A stretch of DNA of 64,000 bases, from NCBI GenBank assembly GCA_025024175.1, contig QCXZ01000064.1, positions 56,069,325 to 56,133,324 of the forward strand, in the 5' to 3' direction. Source of the DNA: Rhyzopertha dominica (taxonomy: Eukaryota > Arthropoda > Insecta > Coleoptera > Bostrichidae). Position numbers and translations under genes: made by a program. The notes beneath the pieces were generated by a model, which saw nothing but the letters and a program-made list of their open reading frames with translations, did no database searches and had not been told where the DNA came from. Of this stretch, positions 33,431 through 46,014 are shown one piece after another (the first letter of the stretch is position 1; the number at the start of each line of letters is the position of its first letter).

Positions 33431-35435
33431 GAATATTTCTTCCTTCTTTAAAATCTTAATGTTAAATTAAAGTAAGTTTGGTTTAATTCTTCACTTAATT
33501 AAGTTTGGTATGAATACGTTCTGTTTTTCCTTAATATTGTCTTAACAGAGGTTCCAAAACCCTCCCGTGAACTTAACGAGGTTTTTCTTGTATGGTAAGA
33601 AAAAAACACGCTATTAATGATCTCCGTTTATACTGTTTGTCTTAGTTAAAGTAACATATCTGCAACTTTCAAAATTTTAACCCATTAGAAGAAAAATAGA
33701 GGAATGTAATTTTCTCCGGGAAGAACGAAAATAAAACAAGGTTATACGCAATAAGAAAATAGAAAAGTGTAGTCACTAGCAAGCAATCGAATATAATATG
33801 TCTCACTATTATTCCCTTACGTTTCATTCTGTAATCTATTATCTTAAAATTCTGGAACAGCAAAACACCTTAAATGTTAAGTTATTAAAATTGTATACAC
33901 TGAATTTGATTCCACAGTTTGCAAAAAATAATTGTGTGATCGTCAAGTTCGCTCTAAATCAAATTCTAATAAGTGAATATGATTCAGTTATAAACACAGT
34001 TATATATCCACCTATATAGAATAAAATGCTTAATTAAATTAAAAGCTGCGATTATCTCATACTCTGATTGCATCATTTTGTAATTACAATCGTGCGAAGG
34101 AGTGGTACATAAACGCGATTTAAACCATTAAAGAAATTCTATTGTTATGCAGCAATAATCTACGAAGACTAATTTTTGGTTGCGCGATCGCGTAACCTTT
34201 TCCCATGGAATGCAAATGAAATGTTCTATGTTTACCATTGCGATTAAAATTATTTGGCGTTCAATTACTTCATCTCGTGTGGACGCATTTGCCTCTGGTG
34301 GGTATTTAGGTATATTTTCGCTTGATCTCTACATTTTACGGATTATAATATGTTCATCCTAAAAGAGAACACTATTTATTTGATGGACATAAAGAGAATT
34401 GCGGTTCACATTTTCGATGGGATACCTCACACCGTATTGTTTTCCAAATGGTCCTTTTTTATTACACCGTAAATCAATTAAGGTGCATCACACTTCTTCC
34501 TGGCTTCGCTGAACTAACCGGCACAACAACAAAAGGAATGCGACTAACTGTGGTACCCCCGACGTGGATCCTTCCGTTACATCAGTGGCGTGCTCTAATG
34601 AAAACTAATTGCCACGAAGATACGATACAGTTAGTGCAGAGCCTCCGTTAATAATAAGCTAATGGTATAATTTAGACAGCAAGTCGACAAAATTGCAGTT
34701 CAAGGAATATTTAAAAGGGCTAGAGGATTTTTAGAGTTTTGTGCGGCAGCACTGGTCTGTAAATGGTCCACGGGAGGTGACGTCACAATGCATTATTTCT
34801 GTGTCATCCAGTTGTATTTACTTATTTTTATTTTTTTTCTGGAAAGACAATAAAGGCCAAACATAGTCTTTTTTTATTTTTGATTGAAAAAAAAAACAAA
34901 AATTAAAAGCTGGCACAACATAACGTAAGCAAATTCTGTGTGATGTAGTAAATTCTTGAGTCATAATTGTGGTTAAAACAGCTTTACACATATCTTACGG
35001 TATTCTCTAAACTACATCAGTTTATTACTGGGTTATGTGATTTTATCGATAATCTTTACATTCAGTATGTAAACTATAGTCTTAGATCACAGTAAAATAA
35101 AACAGTGCTATTGTTTATTAATAAACTAGCTTCGATTAACGGAAATAAAAGCTTATTGTTACGCCACTGCCTTACAATTAGCCTTAACATCGCGGAGAGT
35201 AGTTCTCATGATTGCAGACCGCGATTGTGCTAAATCGATGGGGCAATTTTTCTTTTGTTTCAATCTGACGTACCTTTCCGATTGTTAAGATTGAAACAGC
35301 TAAACTAAGACGGATGGTATTCAGGTTAGATCTTTTGTTGTAGTTTGCAAATCATGTTCTACCGTAAATTTACGGCTTCCTTCCATTTCAGCTTAACGGA
35401 AACCAGACTACTGATGCGAGTATAAGTATACTTAC
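33431..35435. other. 2 kb without assigned genes
   Basis: AT-rich with mixed patches. ATGCAAAT near 34209 and the CRE-like palindrome TGACGTCA near 34778 are the only regulatory-looking words, and both are short enough to occur by chance. No coding domain recognised. Confidence 0.3.
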
Positions 35436-35475
35436 TTTTAGAGGATATTGCACTAAAATAGCTCGGGATACATAC
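35436..35475 (-). other. Candidate 40-nt exon with strong splice sites
   Basis: On the minus strand, a long pyrimidine tract ending in TTTTGCAG lies just before 35475, and AAAA then GTAAGTAT follows 35436. Both signals are close to consensus. The 40 nt is open in two phases. Neither phase joins directly to the 4671 exon of the Jupiter-like gene on the same strand, but another exon or an untranslated exon could lie between. It is a plausible small exon, not proven. Confidence 0.3.
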
Positions 35476-36044
35476 CTGCAAAAGAAAGGAAAATATTAGT
35501 TACTGTGTTTATATAGTTTAGATAAACTTTTTAGGACATCGCTTATAGAACTGATTGCAATAATATTCTGGTTGGATTTGTGGAGTATTAATACGACTAA
35601 ACGGGTATTATCGTAAAATGAGCTTTAAAGGGTGATACGTTTTTCTTTTTCAAAATGGAAGATAGCGTAACAGTCAACTCAAAAATTTTAATAGAAGTTT
35701 GGACCATATTACACTTCATTTGAAAGTCAATTTTGTTATTTTAAAATTCGCGTTTAGAAAATTCCTAGTTATGGAGGTATGAGTTTTAAAAAAGTTACTG
35801 AGTTACATTTATAATGCAAGCAGAGGTGACCTTGATCAATGCACGCGATACACGCAATTGTCAATGTCATGAGCGAACGAGCATAACATGCAGCGATACA
35901 AATTATTATTCGTCGCCTCGAAAACATAAGATTTAAAATAAATGCCTATGTGCAAGAAAAATTATAGTTAAAAAAGAAAAACAGAAAACAACAAATACAA
36001 CAATCACTAATTATTATTATAAAACAAAGTAACTGATAAAGTTC

Positions 36045-36295
36045 CCGATAAACTCAAAAACTACTGAACGCATTTTCATGCGGTTTTCACCAATACACAG
36101 AGTGATTCATGAAAATGGTCACGTACAATGCGTTCGCCGATGTTTCTGTACCAGCCGAGCGATAATGCGTGTGTACTCCTATATTAAACAGACTTTTGGC
36201 GCAAATGGAGGTGACGACTGGAAAGTATTATTTATAGGTATAATACGATCTACTACCCGTGTGATGCCGGGGTGGATTGGTAGTAAAATATATAT
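36045..36295 (+). repeat. Probable dispersed repeat resembling a common insect element
   Basis: The start (AAAACTACTGAACGCATTTT, then GCGGTTTTCACCAATA) and the end (ACCCGTGTGATGCCGGGG) resemble phrases I recall from repeats scattered through many insect genomes. The element class is not clear to me and no terminal repeats were seen. Only this copy was noticed here. Confidence 0.4.
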
Positions 36296-37769
36296 AGATA
36301 GATCCTGGTTTGTGTCAAAACTCTTACTAATGTCATTTTACTCGTATATCATAATTTGATGCAATTCTACGTTTATCGCACGGCACGTGGGCGCAGGTTA
36401 TAAAAACTATGGCCAATAACAACTTGCAATAACTACATTTTTTTTTGCTGGAAATTTAAAAAACATCACCATTATCATCTTAACATCGGCATTAACATGT
36501 TTGTGATGATACGTAATGTAATGGTAACAACTTTATTCCACTTCCAATTGTTCCGCCTCGACCTAAGTCCAAGATTTTCGGGTTGCCGCTTCTATTGTTG
36601 TTGAAATTGATGTATGCAATCGATATACATATATCACGATCAGTTATCATCATCACAGACGCAGCTTCAAAGAACACATCATCATGAATGTCATCTGACT
36701 TAGCACATTATTTGATGCAAAGTTTATTGAAACGGCATCAGCATTTTCAAAATTGGTTTTAAATATATGTGCTCTTTTACAAAGCCAGTTTCTTCAAAAA
36801 GGCTATTTCATAAAGCTAGACAGAACGCAGTACGGTAGATACCAATGTAATTATTCAGTCTTCTTTTTCTTGGACTTTAGTCGGGCCCTATTTCAAACTA
36901 ACGTTTCAATGAATTAAGTTTCATTGTTCTTTTATGTTCATTTTTATGATTATTCAACTTTTATTAGAAAGTGTTTTCGAAAAAAATAAGGGTTCTCGTT
37001 TTTTAATATAATGCACACAATCGAATCAATTCACGTAAATCGATCTATAATAACGGTATTTTGAGTTAATTGACTCACGTTATTCAGACAATCGTTTCAC
37101 TAAAATTGATTCACCGCTCTGTTTTGGTCAACAAAAAAGATCGAAATAGAAATCAAATTAATAAAGCAGACATGTCGGGTTAATAGGTAACTGTTTGCTG
37201 TGTAAAATCGTAGAAACAAGATGAATATAACATTTAACAATTGAACTGAACATACTAAATATTCTTGGTTTTAAGTGATTGAGCGTCTTTTAATATCTAA
37301 TTAATGGTGAAAGGACTTCAGTTTAAATAAGGGAATGTCCTTTAAAGCTGGTGCTACTAAACAAACAACAGAGAAAGTACACTCTGAAATACAACATCTA
37401 CAAATCACTATAGCAGCGATACCACAAATGGGCCACATTCAATTATATTAGAAGAAAAATATACGCAACACCAAAAATAATCAAACAATATAATGTGGAA
37501 ATAGTACATACAGAACTAACAATGACATCATTCAACGAACTAGAATAACATGTGGCATGAACTACATGAGCCCGACAGAAAGATACGGATACCACAATCC
37601 AACATAAAAACAAACTCACGATAATGGAATAAACTACAAAACTAATTCATCATATGGGTAAAATAAAAAATCTTAACATTAACATTTTCAAGTTGAAGAC
37701 ACGAAATTTTAAACGTTCAAATCAATAATTAATCAGATCCATCTATCGTCATCCATCTGGAGTCTCTTC
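36296..37769. other. Stretch with no assigned gene
   Basis: AT-rich, nothing recognised. Confidence 0.35.
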
Positions 37770-37800
37770 AGTTCGCAGATGATGCTGAAAAGCGAAACGC
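37770..37800 (+). ncRNA. Hammerhead-like core, degenerate
   Basis: CAGATGA (37776-37782) is followed by a GCT-GAAA-AGC mini-hairpin and GAAACGCG (37794-37801). The conserved U of CUGANGA is replaced by A. The short stem II and following GAAAC match the hammerhead layout. No protein-coding part of an element is recognisable nearby. Confidence 0.35.
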
Positions 37801-39964
37801 GTCCAACGAAATAAATAANTCGAAGACGGGTTCCAAAACAATGGATGAATATATAATATTAAATTTCAACACTACTAATTTTGTTGTCCATATTTATTTG
37901 AATACAACTTTTTCTAGCGTTAACCAGGAGATTTACTATCTACCATCACTCATAAATATGATAAACATACCGGCGAATCATTAAAAATTCATGGCTCACG
38001 AAGTAAAACATTGATGCTACATTTTCTATTCCTCATGCCATCATACTGTAAAACGTTTTCGATCGGAAGCGTTTTACTACTTCACACATTAAAATGTCTT
38101 CTCGCGTAAGAAATACGATAGTTGTGATACAGGTTCCAGTACGATAAGTGTCGGTTATAGCATTTACATCCGTGTTGCTCAATAGGTAATAATAATTATT
38201 ATACTTAAGGCAAAAACCGGATCCTTTGACATACACTACTATGTTTGTTTTACAAGGTGTTCTAGATTCAATTAGCAGTAATGCCACTACTTAATCTAAA
38301 ATAGAAAATGACGTAGTTGCGTCAACAGTGTAATTGCTAAGATGCTGTCGATTAGGCAAAACAGTTGGTTAACATCTAGTTGTAATTATACTGTAGGTAT
38401 TGAAAATTGTTTTAATAAACTCGGTTCTTGTTATAAGGAAGGGAGGAAAATGCTGCGGTGATATGATATTCCGGACCTTACAGACAACGGCCAAATTCAA
38501 GTTCACCCCTTTAGTATCAATTTACTGAGGCTCCGGGATGATGACGATAGCGACCACATACCAGTGTTATTGTTTAACATTCACCTGTTGTTAGATACAG
38601 TAACACTCCAACGATCACTAAGCTAGCTAAAAACAGTTTTATTAAATTCACTCGTATAATAAATAAATAATAAATATTTGAGTCGTAGTAGCTACAATGA
38701 GCCCTGTAAACTGATTTGAATTGCATATTTAAAGGTAAGTATTTATAAATGATTAAGTAAATATTTATATAATATTAAACAGTGTGGCACTAGAGATATT
38801 TCTAATTATTCTAGAATAGAACATTTAATTTAGTGCTACCATATCACTTATTATAGTTTGTTAAAACTCGATTTTCAATAATTTCAAATGCGATAAAGCA
38901 TATTATTTCCAGAAGTCAGATTCCAAACTGCTATAACATAACTCTTACATAGTTATTAATGTCTTAGAGGAAAATTGCGCACAGTCGCCGATTCTTCATG
39001 AATTTAATCACCATAATAGTCTAAATAGAGATATATATGATGGAGACACTTAATAACCTGTGCCACCGGCCAAGCAGCCATTGATTGACAAATTGACAAC
39101 ACTTTCACGTCTTTGCGCGCGAAGCACCGCAATAAATTGGATTAAATGCGGCAAATCCGATGAAAATGATCATGAATTCCATCTTTTACGTAGTTGCCCA
39201 GCGACACGCTTTCTACAAAAGGAATTCTACCAGACGCAGATTTACGGAAGGCTACTCGAACTACTCTCATGAATTATTGCAAGTCACGCCGCTTCAGAAG
39301 ATATCACACTGTATCCGACGACTACATTTCTTCTCGACTAGTGGCTTTCTTCGTTAAATCGAGATAAAAACTCTGAATAATGCATCAGTGGCGGGGTACA
39401 GTCAGTCTTCAGTATTCATGTATAACTGCTAAAGTTATTTGCCAAAGCAATAAATTTGCGAGGGAAATTAAAACATTATTATAATGGCAAATCATTGTAT
39501 GTAAGACTGTTACTATGATCCTTTCTCAAAGCAGCATTTGCAGTAGTGATTACCAAGCATCTGCCAAAGATTTTACCTCGTTGGTTGGTTACTAAGAATA
39601 TAAATCTTCAAACATATCGTGTTTCAATTTCAGCTTGCATTTTATCAAAATTTAGCTACATTAAAATGTTAATAGCTAGTATTTAGGTTTAATTATACGG
39701 TATCAACTGCAAATAATTTACTTTGCGCAAGAAAAAGATTACTTACTCTCTTGAGCAACAGTTCGTAAGAAACTTTTAACTTTTTCTTTTAACTTTTTTA
39801 AATAGTGTTAAATAAATATAAAAACAACCTCCGTCAGCTGCATTTTTGAGCAAATGGTTAATAATAAAAGAAAAATATCCAAAGAGTAGCAAAAAATCTT
39901 AGCTAAAATAAAATTCAATAAATGACGTGTTTAATGGTATGGCAGGAAAATTTGAATAAAAAGA
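37801..39964. other. 2.1 kb without assigned genes
   Basis: AT-rich with GC-richer parts near 38450-38600 and 39050-39350. The 70-codon plus-strand frame at 39060-39272 has no recognised domain. Confidence 0.3.
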
Positions 39965-40015
39965 TGTAGCTTTGCCGAGAATCGAACTCGAACCTCCACC
40001 ACTACACTCATATAG
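39965..40015 (-). repeat. tRNA-like repeat, truncated copy 2
   Basis: On the minus strand: an A-box-like GTGTAGTGGTGG directly followed by a T-arm GAG-TTCGATT-CTC, then CGGCAAAGCTACA. The anticodon-arm region is missing. It belongs with the copies at 18030 and 47210. Confidence 0.45.
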
Positions 40016-41164
40016 GTTATTATCCGTTAATAAATGAAATGCAATATTGGTTGAGAAATAAAAACAACTATGTTTTGAATAACGTGTTGAATGAAAAAAG
40101 TTGCCTTAAAGTGCTACTCTTGGTATAAAGTCGATTCGCCAGCCCACTATGAAGTAAGAATTTTGTTGAACTCTGCGACCCCTGGTGTCAAATGAAAGCA
40201 TTCCGAACAAGATACGCGTACGCGACTCTTACAGGATCTNTTGGGTCTCTCACGATCAGAACAAGATAGCGTCCTGGTTACAAGATCTGACGCGTTTTGT
40301 CTGATCGATGGAGACATCCTATGGTAGCTGAACTCCGAGGTTACCTTATAAGTAAACCGAAATCTTGTAGTTAAATACAGTTTTTTTTTGTTTGTGAAGT
40401 ATTGGAGAATAGTAATCTTAAATTCAGTTATATGTCGTTGGACTTATAAAATAGTGGGAAGTCGCTAGAACTAAGGAACCAGGGAACAAGTACTAGGCAA
40501 TACTCCAGGGGTATCGTACATTTGAATCTATTTGCTTTAAAGTTTCTTTGGCTGACCTTTGTAAAGTAAGCGTAATAAGCGTTGTTTGTAGCCGGTTCAA
40601 CTTTTAAATTTGTAATAAACCGGCAAATTCACGTAAGTTGGTGTTTCATTTTCAAACTCTCAATTTACCCATTTGCCAAGAAGAATCCTCATTGTTTCCG
40701 AAGTGTTTCTTACCGATTGTAAGTGGTGGCAGCGATAGTTACCATTTATAAGTATTATTAATAATTGATGATAAACGTTGGGGTTATAACAATTTCAAGC
40801 CATAGTATTTTGAAGCGACTTAGCGGAAAAGTTAACACAAGCCCAGAATGTACATAGCGGCGGTTACTAATTGTACTATGTAATTTAAATGCAGCCTCAT
40901 TGCAATAAATTAATCAGGTTTGAGAATCCTGGTTTTCAAAATCCACCAAATATACTTCACAAGATTCAACTGCCTGATTTGGATCATCTACACAAACAGC
41001 ATGTAGAAATATTGGTATGTAACTTTTGCACTGAAACTGCATGATTAAGATGGAAGCATGAATTAAGATGGAGACTAAACTTTTCAAATCTGGAGAATAG
41101 TTCCATTTGCCTCCAAATTAAGAGTGGTTCAACTTATGGTAAGTCTAAAAAATGCATATTAGTT
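40016..41164. other. Stretch with no assigned gene
   Basis: No domain recognised. One N call lies near 40240 in a GC-richer patch (40120-40340). Confidence 0.35.
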
Positions 41165-41872
41165 TTAGTATGGTGTTCGAGCCAGACGACACGAAGTACT
41201 TCTTTGCCTTCGTTGATTTAGAAAAGCTTACGACTTGGTGCCTAGAAACAAACTTTGGGAAGCGTTAAGAGAAAAAATGTCAGACCAGCATTAATTCATA
41301 TTCTTCGATGAAAATATATCTTATGTTAAGATAGGAAATAGATTATCAAATCCAATAGGCCAAGACTCGCACGACTTGTACAGGTGCACATCTTGTGATC
41401 ATTGTGAATGAAGACGTGAATATGACACAGGTGGAACAATTTAAATACTTCGGTGCGATAATCAACAGAGACTACTTAGTTGTAAAAGAGATTAAGAACA
41501 GCATACAAATGGTCAAGAAAATCGTAGGTTGTCTACATTCCCTCTGGTGGGATAAAAACATATCTAGAAAAAAAAACAATAAAGGTTACGCGATGTATGG
41601 AAGTAAAGTATGGCCATTGACATCAGAAACTAGACGAAGACTGAACGCCATACAAATGGATTATCTGATGCGAAATGCTACAATATCAAAGTTAAAGCAC
41701 GTCACTAATCAGGAAATTAGACGCAGAATAGTGGCCTCTGTATGTCTGGTAGATATAGTTAAATAAAAAATACATTATTTTTCCACATGATGCGTATGGA
41801 TGAAGAACAGAGGCCCATGAAAATTTTAACATAAAATCGACCCAGCCGCCAGCAACGCTTGTGATATGAAGA
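41165..41872 (+). pseudogene. RTE-like LINE, 5' piece up to a mariner insertion
   Basis: The plus strand reads F-F-A-F-V-D-L-E-K followed, after a frameshift, by Y-D-L-V-P-R-N-K-L-W, the RT A-box with the first catalytic Asp. After a deletion comes V-E-Q-F-K-Y-F-G-A-I-I-N and W-W-D-K-N-I-S, then V-W-P-L-T-S-E-T-R-R-R-L and M-D-Y-L-M-R-N-A. These are the post-RT blocks of RTE-type LINEs. The segment with F-Y-A-D-D is deleted. Near 41780 H-M-M-R-M-D-E begins the C-terminal block and runs to the TA at 41873-41874, where a mariner has inserted. The frame resumes at 43191. Confidence 0.85.
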
Positions 41873-41874
41873 TA

Positions 41875-43188
41875 CGAGGCATGTTTTTTAAGTAAGTACC
41901 GTTTTGGAATTAAAAAAAGACGTGCAAAGATATCGCAATAATTTTATCTTACATGAAAGCCTGTACCTTAATCTACTTTTCTACATAATTTCCGTGAATA
42001 TTGAGGCACTTGTCATAACGTGGCACCAGTTTTTGAATACCCTCCTCATAAAATTCTCCCGCCTGACTTGTTAACCACTGTATCACAAATGTTTCGACTT
42101 CATTATCGTCTTGAAGACGCTGACCACCCAGGTGTTTCTTCAAGTGCAGGAACAAATGGTAGTCGCTGGGCGCCAGATCAGGGCTGTATGGAGGATGATC
42201 TAGAGTTTCCCATTTAAAAGATTTTTGGTCCGATTAGCCACATGTGGACGGGCATTGTCATGCAGCAAAACGATACCCTTACTCAACTTGCCACGTCTTT
42301 TGTTCTAAATTGCACGACGCAGATTGTTCAATGTCTTACAATAAGACGCTGCATTGATTGTCTCATTACGAGGCAGAAACTCCACTAGCAATACTCCCTT
42401 TCTGTCCCAAAAAACTGTGCACATGATTTTCCGGGCAGAAATTGTTTGCTTAAACTTCACTTTTTTGGGTGATGATGAATGTCGCCATTCCATAGATTGT
42501 TGTTTCGATTCTGGTGTGACGTAGGCCACCCATGTTTCGTCAACAGTAACAATTTGGTCTAAAAAACCTTCACCTTCATTGTGGTACCGCTCAAGGAAAG
42601 TCAATGCACTGCCTAAACGTTGGGTTTTATGCAAATCCGTCAACATTTTCGGAACCCAACGTGAACACATTTTCCGGTAATTCAAGTTCTCGGTGACAAT
42701 GCGATACAAAACACTACGAGAATATTGAGGAAAGCAGTCGCACAATGATGAAATCGTAAAGCGTCTGTTTTCTCTCACCTTTTCGTTCACTTTCTGCACC
42801 AAATCTTCATTAACGACTGAAGGACGCTCATTCCATTCTTCATCATGCACATTTGTGCGGCCATCTTTAAATGCTCTCACCCATTTCCTTACAATTCCAT
42901 CATGTTTTATCCGTAAACTTCACAGATCTCACGATGAATATCGATCGGTTTTACGCCTTTAGCACTAAGAAATCGTATAACAGCCCGTACTTCACAATCG
43001 GCGGGACTCACGATTGTCGGAGGCATCTTAAACACTCAGTAAACAACGTCTACAATGAAAAATCAAACTGTAATGGCGTCAGTGCGTAGACAAGAGATGT
43101 AGGTAACCAGCACGCATGCGCGGAACGCCGACCGTAGCGCTGCGGTGGCGGAATCGCAAAACGGTACTTACTTAAAAAACATGCCTCG
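41875..43188 (-). mobile_element. mariner element, full length, 1314 bp
   Basis: The size (1314 bp) is standard for mariner. The ends are inverted copies of about 32 bp (GAGGCATGTTTTTTAAGTAA, then GTACCGTTTTG) and are flanked by TA at 41873-41874 and 43189-43190. The transposase lies on the minus strand. It is inserted into an RTE-like LINE, whose 3' part follows at 43191. The near-identical ends show that the insertion is not very old. Confidence 0.95.
41973..43026 (-). pseudogene. mariner transposase, DD34D type, broken
   Basis: The minus-strand start at 43026 opens M-P-P-T-I-V-S-P-A-D-C-E-V-R-A-V-I and runs to V-Y-G. There a TAA and a 1-nt frameshift near 42895 precede V-R-K-W-V-R-A-F-K-D-G. 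The middle has W-V-P-K-M-L-T-D (the W-V-P-H-E-L-equivalent), V-T-V-D-E-T-W (first Asp), L-L-H-D-N-A-R-P-H (second Asp, after a TAG at about 42305) and, after another frameshift, Y-S-P-D-L-A-P-S-D-Y-H-L-F (third Asp). The tail ends Y-V-E-K at 41973. All three Asp are present. The lesions, two stops and two frameshifts, make it inactive as a single protein. The subfamily was not decided. Confidence 0.93.
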
Positions 43189-43190
43189 TA

Positions 43191-43285
43191 TCATATCATG
43201 CGATGGAGAAGAGACAAATGTATGAAACAAAGTAATGGACAGAGAGGCTTGGAGAAGGAGAACGTATAAATGGCATCCTGTTGTA
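43191..43285 (+). pseudogene. RTE-like LINE, 3' piece after the mariner
   Basis: Directly after the duplicated TA the sequence has R-R-E-E and, after a stop, V-M-D-R-E-A-W-R-R-R-T. This is the C-terminal block of RTE-type LINEs (D-R-x-x-W-R-R-x). Removing the 1316 bp mariner plus one TA restores continuity with 41780-41872, confirming nested insertion. Confidence 0.75.
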
Positions 43286-44649
43286 ATTTAAGGTACTGTG
43301 ACATAGTGTTCCACTTCTCTGTTTTCAAACTTTTTTTTTCAAGACATTAATCTACATTTATATAAAGCTAATAAAGTTATGGTAATATTTCTGTACTTCT
43401 CACCGTACTTCCATTTTGTTTAATGAGCCCATCATTAAAAAATAAAGATTTCATATTAATTACAACCTCCATGCTTCACAATTTGACATCTGCATTAGAA
43501 AGGACGACGCACGACGCACGACGCACGTCGATGGCATACCCATCCAAAAACCTTTAATTAGTTAATTAGATCGAATTGAGCTATCACTGCACAACGTGTA
43601 GCGTACGCCAAGATATATTCGTCCAACTTAATTAGCCATTCTGATAAGTATCATGCCGAAGAATTGCTCGCAATGATGATATCGTCCGAGGCCATCTATA
43701 TTTCAACCGAACTAATTAAAGAACTAGTGTTACATGTTAACGATGCGACGTGCCGTTTCGTGCGAGTTTATTTCCGCCTAGGAGGTGAAACACGATTTAT
43801 GTTGGGGTAGGTTTTTGACCCTGCCNCATTGCAACAGATATAGCTGGAAAACCGTATCGGGGAATCCTTGTTCGCATAGCGGATAATACGGTTGAAATGC
43901 TATTACATGAGTTCCAACCGTCTGTTATACTGTAAGGTTTCCAGGAAGAATCCGCAAAATTGCAATGTAGGGGAAGTCCGTCGTTTGTTACCTGGGAAAT
44001 GGCGGTGTTGACAGCGGCAGGAAAATGAAATTTACAATGTTTACCAGTTTAGTGAAGAATATGCCTTAGAAGTACATGAAAAACGATGAAAACTGACTGC
44101 GGGCATTGAAAATTAATTTAGCTCTAACATATATATTATTTTATTGCACAGGTAAACACGTTATGGTATGGAAGAGGAGCATAAGTTGTATGACGATTAT
44201 CTATACCTATTTAACAATTTGGTATCAAACAACCTGCGAGACATTTCCCTTTGGCGACTAACACCATATAATACTTCATAACATTTTAAGAAAATGTCAG
44301 TTTTTTTATTTTCACGATAGTTGTAAGTTACAATAGACTGAATTTGTACGCGAAAATGTTCGTACTTCCATGCGATTTATCAGTAATTCACAAGAAACCC
44401 ATTTTTGGTAGCACTGTTTATAGGTGCCATCAGTTTGAGGTAGGCCAGTGCACTAGATTATTGTTCAGTTATATCCGATAAAAGGTTAAGTGCGAGTATC
44501 CATGATGCGTCAAGAGCCATCCTGTGTGGACAACAATGGACTACATTTTCAACATCTTTTGTGATGAAGCTGTGTTTTTTTTTCACTGGTAAATATTATG
44601 ATGCCATATTTCCAACGACCACGCTCTGATGACGGCCTGACAGGTAACA
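43286..44649. other. Stretch with no assigned gene
   Basis: No domain recognised. A GC-richer part at 43500-44040 has the 7-bp repeat at 43504 and one N call. Confidence 0.35.
43504..43527 (+). repeat. Heptamer tandem repeat (ACGACGC), three units
   Basis: ACGACGC is repeated three times with a partial fourth. Short simple repeat; no other meaning seen. Confidence 0.8.
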
Positions 44650-44995
44650 CTCATAAAATCAAATGATAACTTATCAAAATCAATGTATTTTAGTACAGCT
44701 AAGAGAATGCGTAATCAACTGTATTGAAAGCCCTTGAATAATCAAGTTACACATGAGATTTAACTTTATTCTTGCTTGCTTTAACTTGTTCTTTGACAAA
44801 ATATTATCTACTACACCCAAAAGTGTTGCAGCGCAACTATAATACAACATCAAACCGAACTGAGTGGGTGGCAAAATATTTTGTATATCAATAAATGACT
44901 TTTAATCTGCACGCACATAATTTTTTTAATGTCTAAAATACTAAAAATTCGTGGGATCATTTCCTTTTGGTATGGGAATTATATTTGAATTCTTC
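44650..44995 (-). pseudogene. LINE reverse-transcriptase fragment
   Basis: On the minus strand it starts I-P-I-P-K-G-N-D-P. After a deletion follows T-Q-F-G-L-M-L-Y-Y-S-C-A-A-T-L-L-G-V-V-D, the block G-F-R-P-x-x-S-C-A-T-A-L-L of CR1-like RTs with two substitutions. Further on, D-Y-S-R/Q-A-F-N-T-V-D is readable after frame changes. The catalytic Y-A-D-D is not present. It probably belongs to the same family as 16473-17525. Confidence 0.75.
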
Positions 44996-45940
44996 TATGC
45001 AGACTGAAAATAGAAGTGATGTATAGTTGAATTTATAATATGTTTTACGACAGGACTGATGGCTAAGCAACAGTAATTTATATCAGTTCCAATACCATTA
45101 CAACTGCGAGCGTCTTAATTTCGTTTATCAACTAACCAACCTCTCCTTTCGATGTTAGTTTAAATTTGAACATACCATCAAAATGGGCAAATGAATTAGT
45201 ACTCTAAAATTTCACAGTATGTTGATTACGGGGAAAATTAGAACTAGCAACTTGACGATAACACATAATTAAGTTGTCAGCATCTACATATGTTTACAGG
45301 GGCAGCTCCAGAATATTTCTTTTCAACGATATTGAGTTCGTATAGTTCCAGCCATAAACTTTTGGTACGACAATTGAATGCTATATTTTTTTGTTTTTCT
45401 TTCCACGAAGTGACAGTATGTCTCGCTCTCTGCTGCATTAGGCAAATATTGAGATTTTCTTTACTGTAAAAGTTAGAACCAAAATATCCCGATTTACTAT
45501 GGCATGGCACTTCCGATGTCAAAAAATATACCTCGATTTGTTAAGTGATGTCATCAACTCTTTTTTAAAACATATTCTGATGCAATATGACAATGATTGG
45601 TCTTCACAGAGCAGAGTACTTTTGTCCATGAAGCTTCTAAACAAGTGTATGAATAAATACTTGGATAATGGAGGCCATCACAGTAGTTTTCGAATGGGGA
45701 TGTTTTTATAATGAATGTTTTTGGTACGTTTTTTCAAGTCATTGGTGTGCCTTAAATATTATCTAGGAAATCGCCGTTTATACAGTGTGTGCTGTGTAGC
45801 TACTGGTTGTGCATCAAATTTATGTATGTAATGAATACACTGAATTATGCTAGATATTACTTTAATTACTTTAAGTCGAAAATTTGAATGATATATCTAC
45901 CGCATTTAGAGTTCTACATCGCAGTCTATTTGATTTAAAA
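44996..45940. other. Stretch with no assigned gene
   Basis: AT-rich, nothing recognised. Confidence 0.35.
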
Positions 45941-45943
45941 TCG

Positions 45944-46014
45944 TATGCCATTTGGTTTGCACAATGGGCCTGCCACATTTAAAACGGTTTTAGAGAGGGC
46001 AGAGGCTACGAAAG
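45944..46014 (+). pseudogene. Ty3/gypsy reverse-transcriptase scrap
   Basis: The plus strand reads M-P-F-G-L-H-N-G-P-A-T-F-K, the hallmark F-G-L-x-N-A-P-A-T-F-Q block of Ty3/gypsy RTs with one substitution. Only about 70 bp is recognisable. Confidence 0.7.

Noticed and set aside
34778..34785. CRE-like TGACGTCA as a regulatory site
   Set aside because: An 8-bp word is expected by chance several times in a region of this size on both strands, and no gene start is near.
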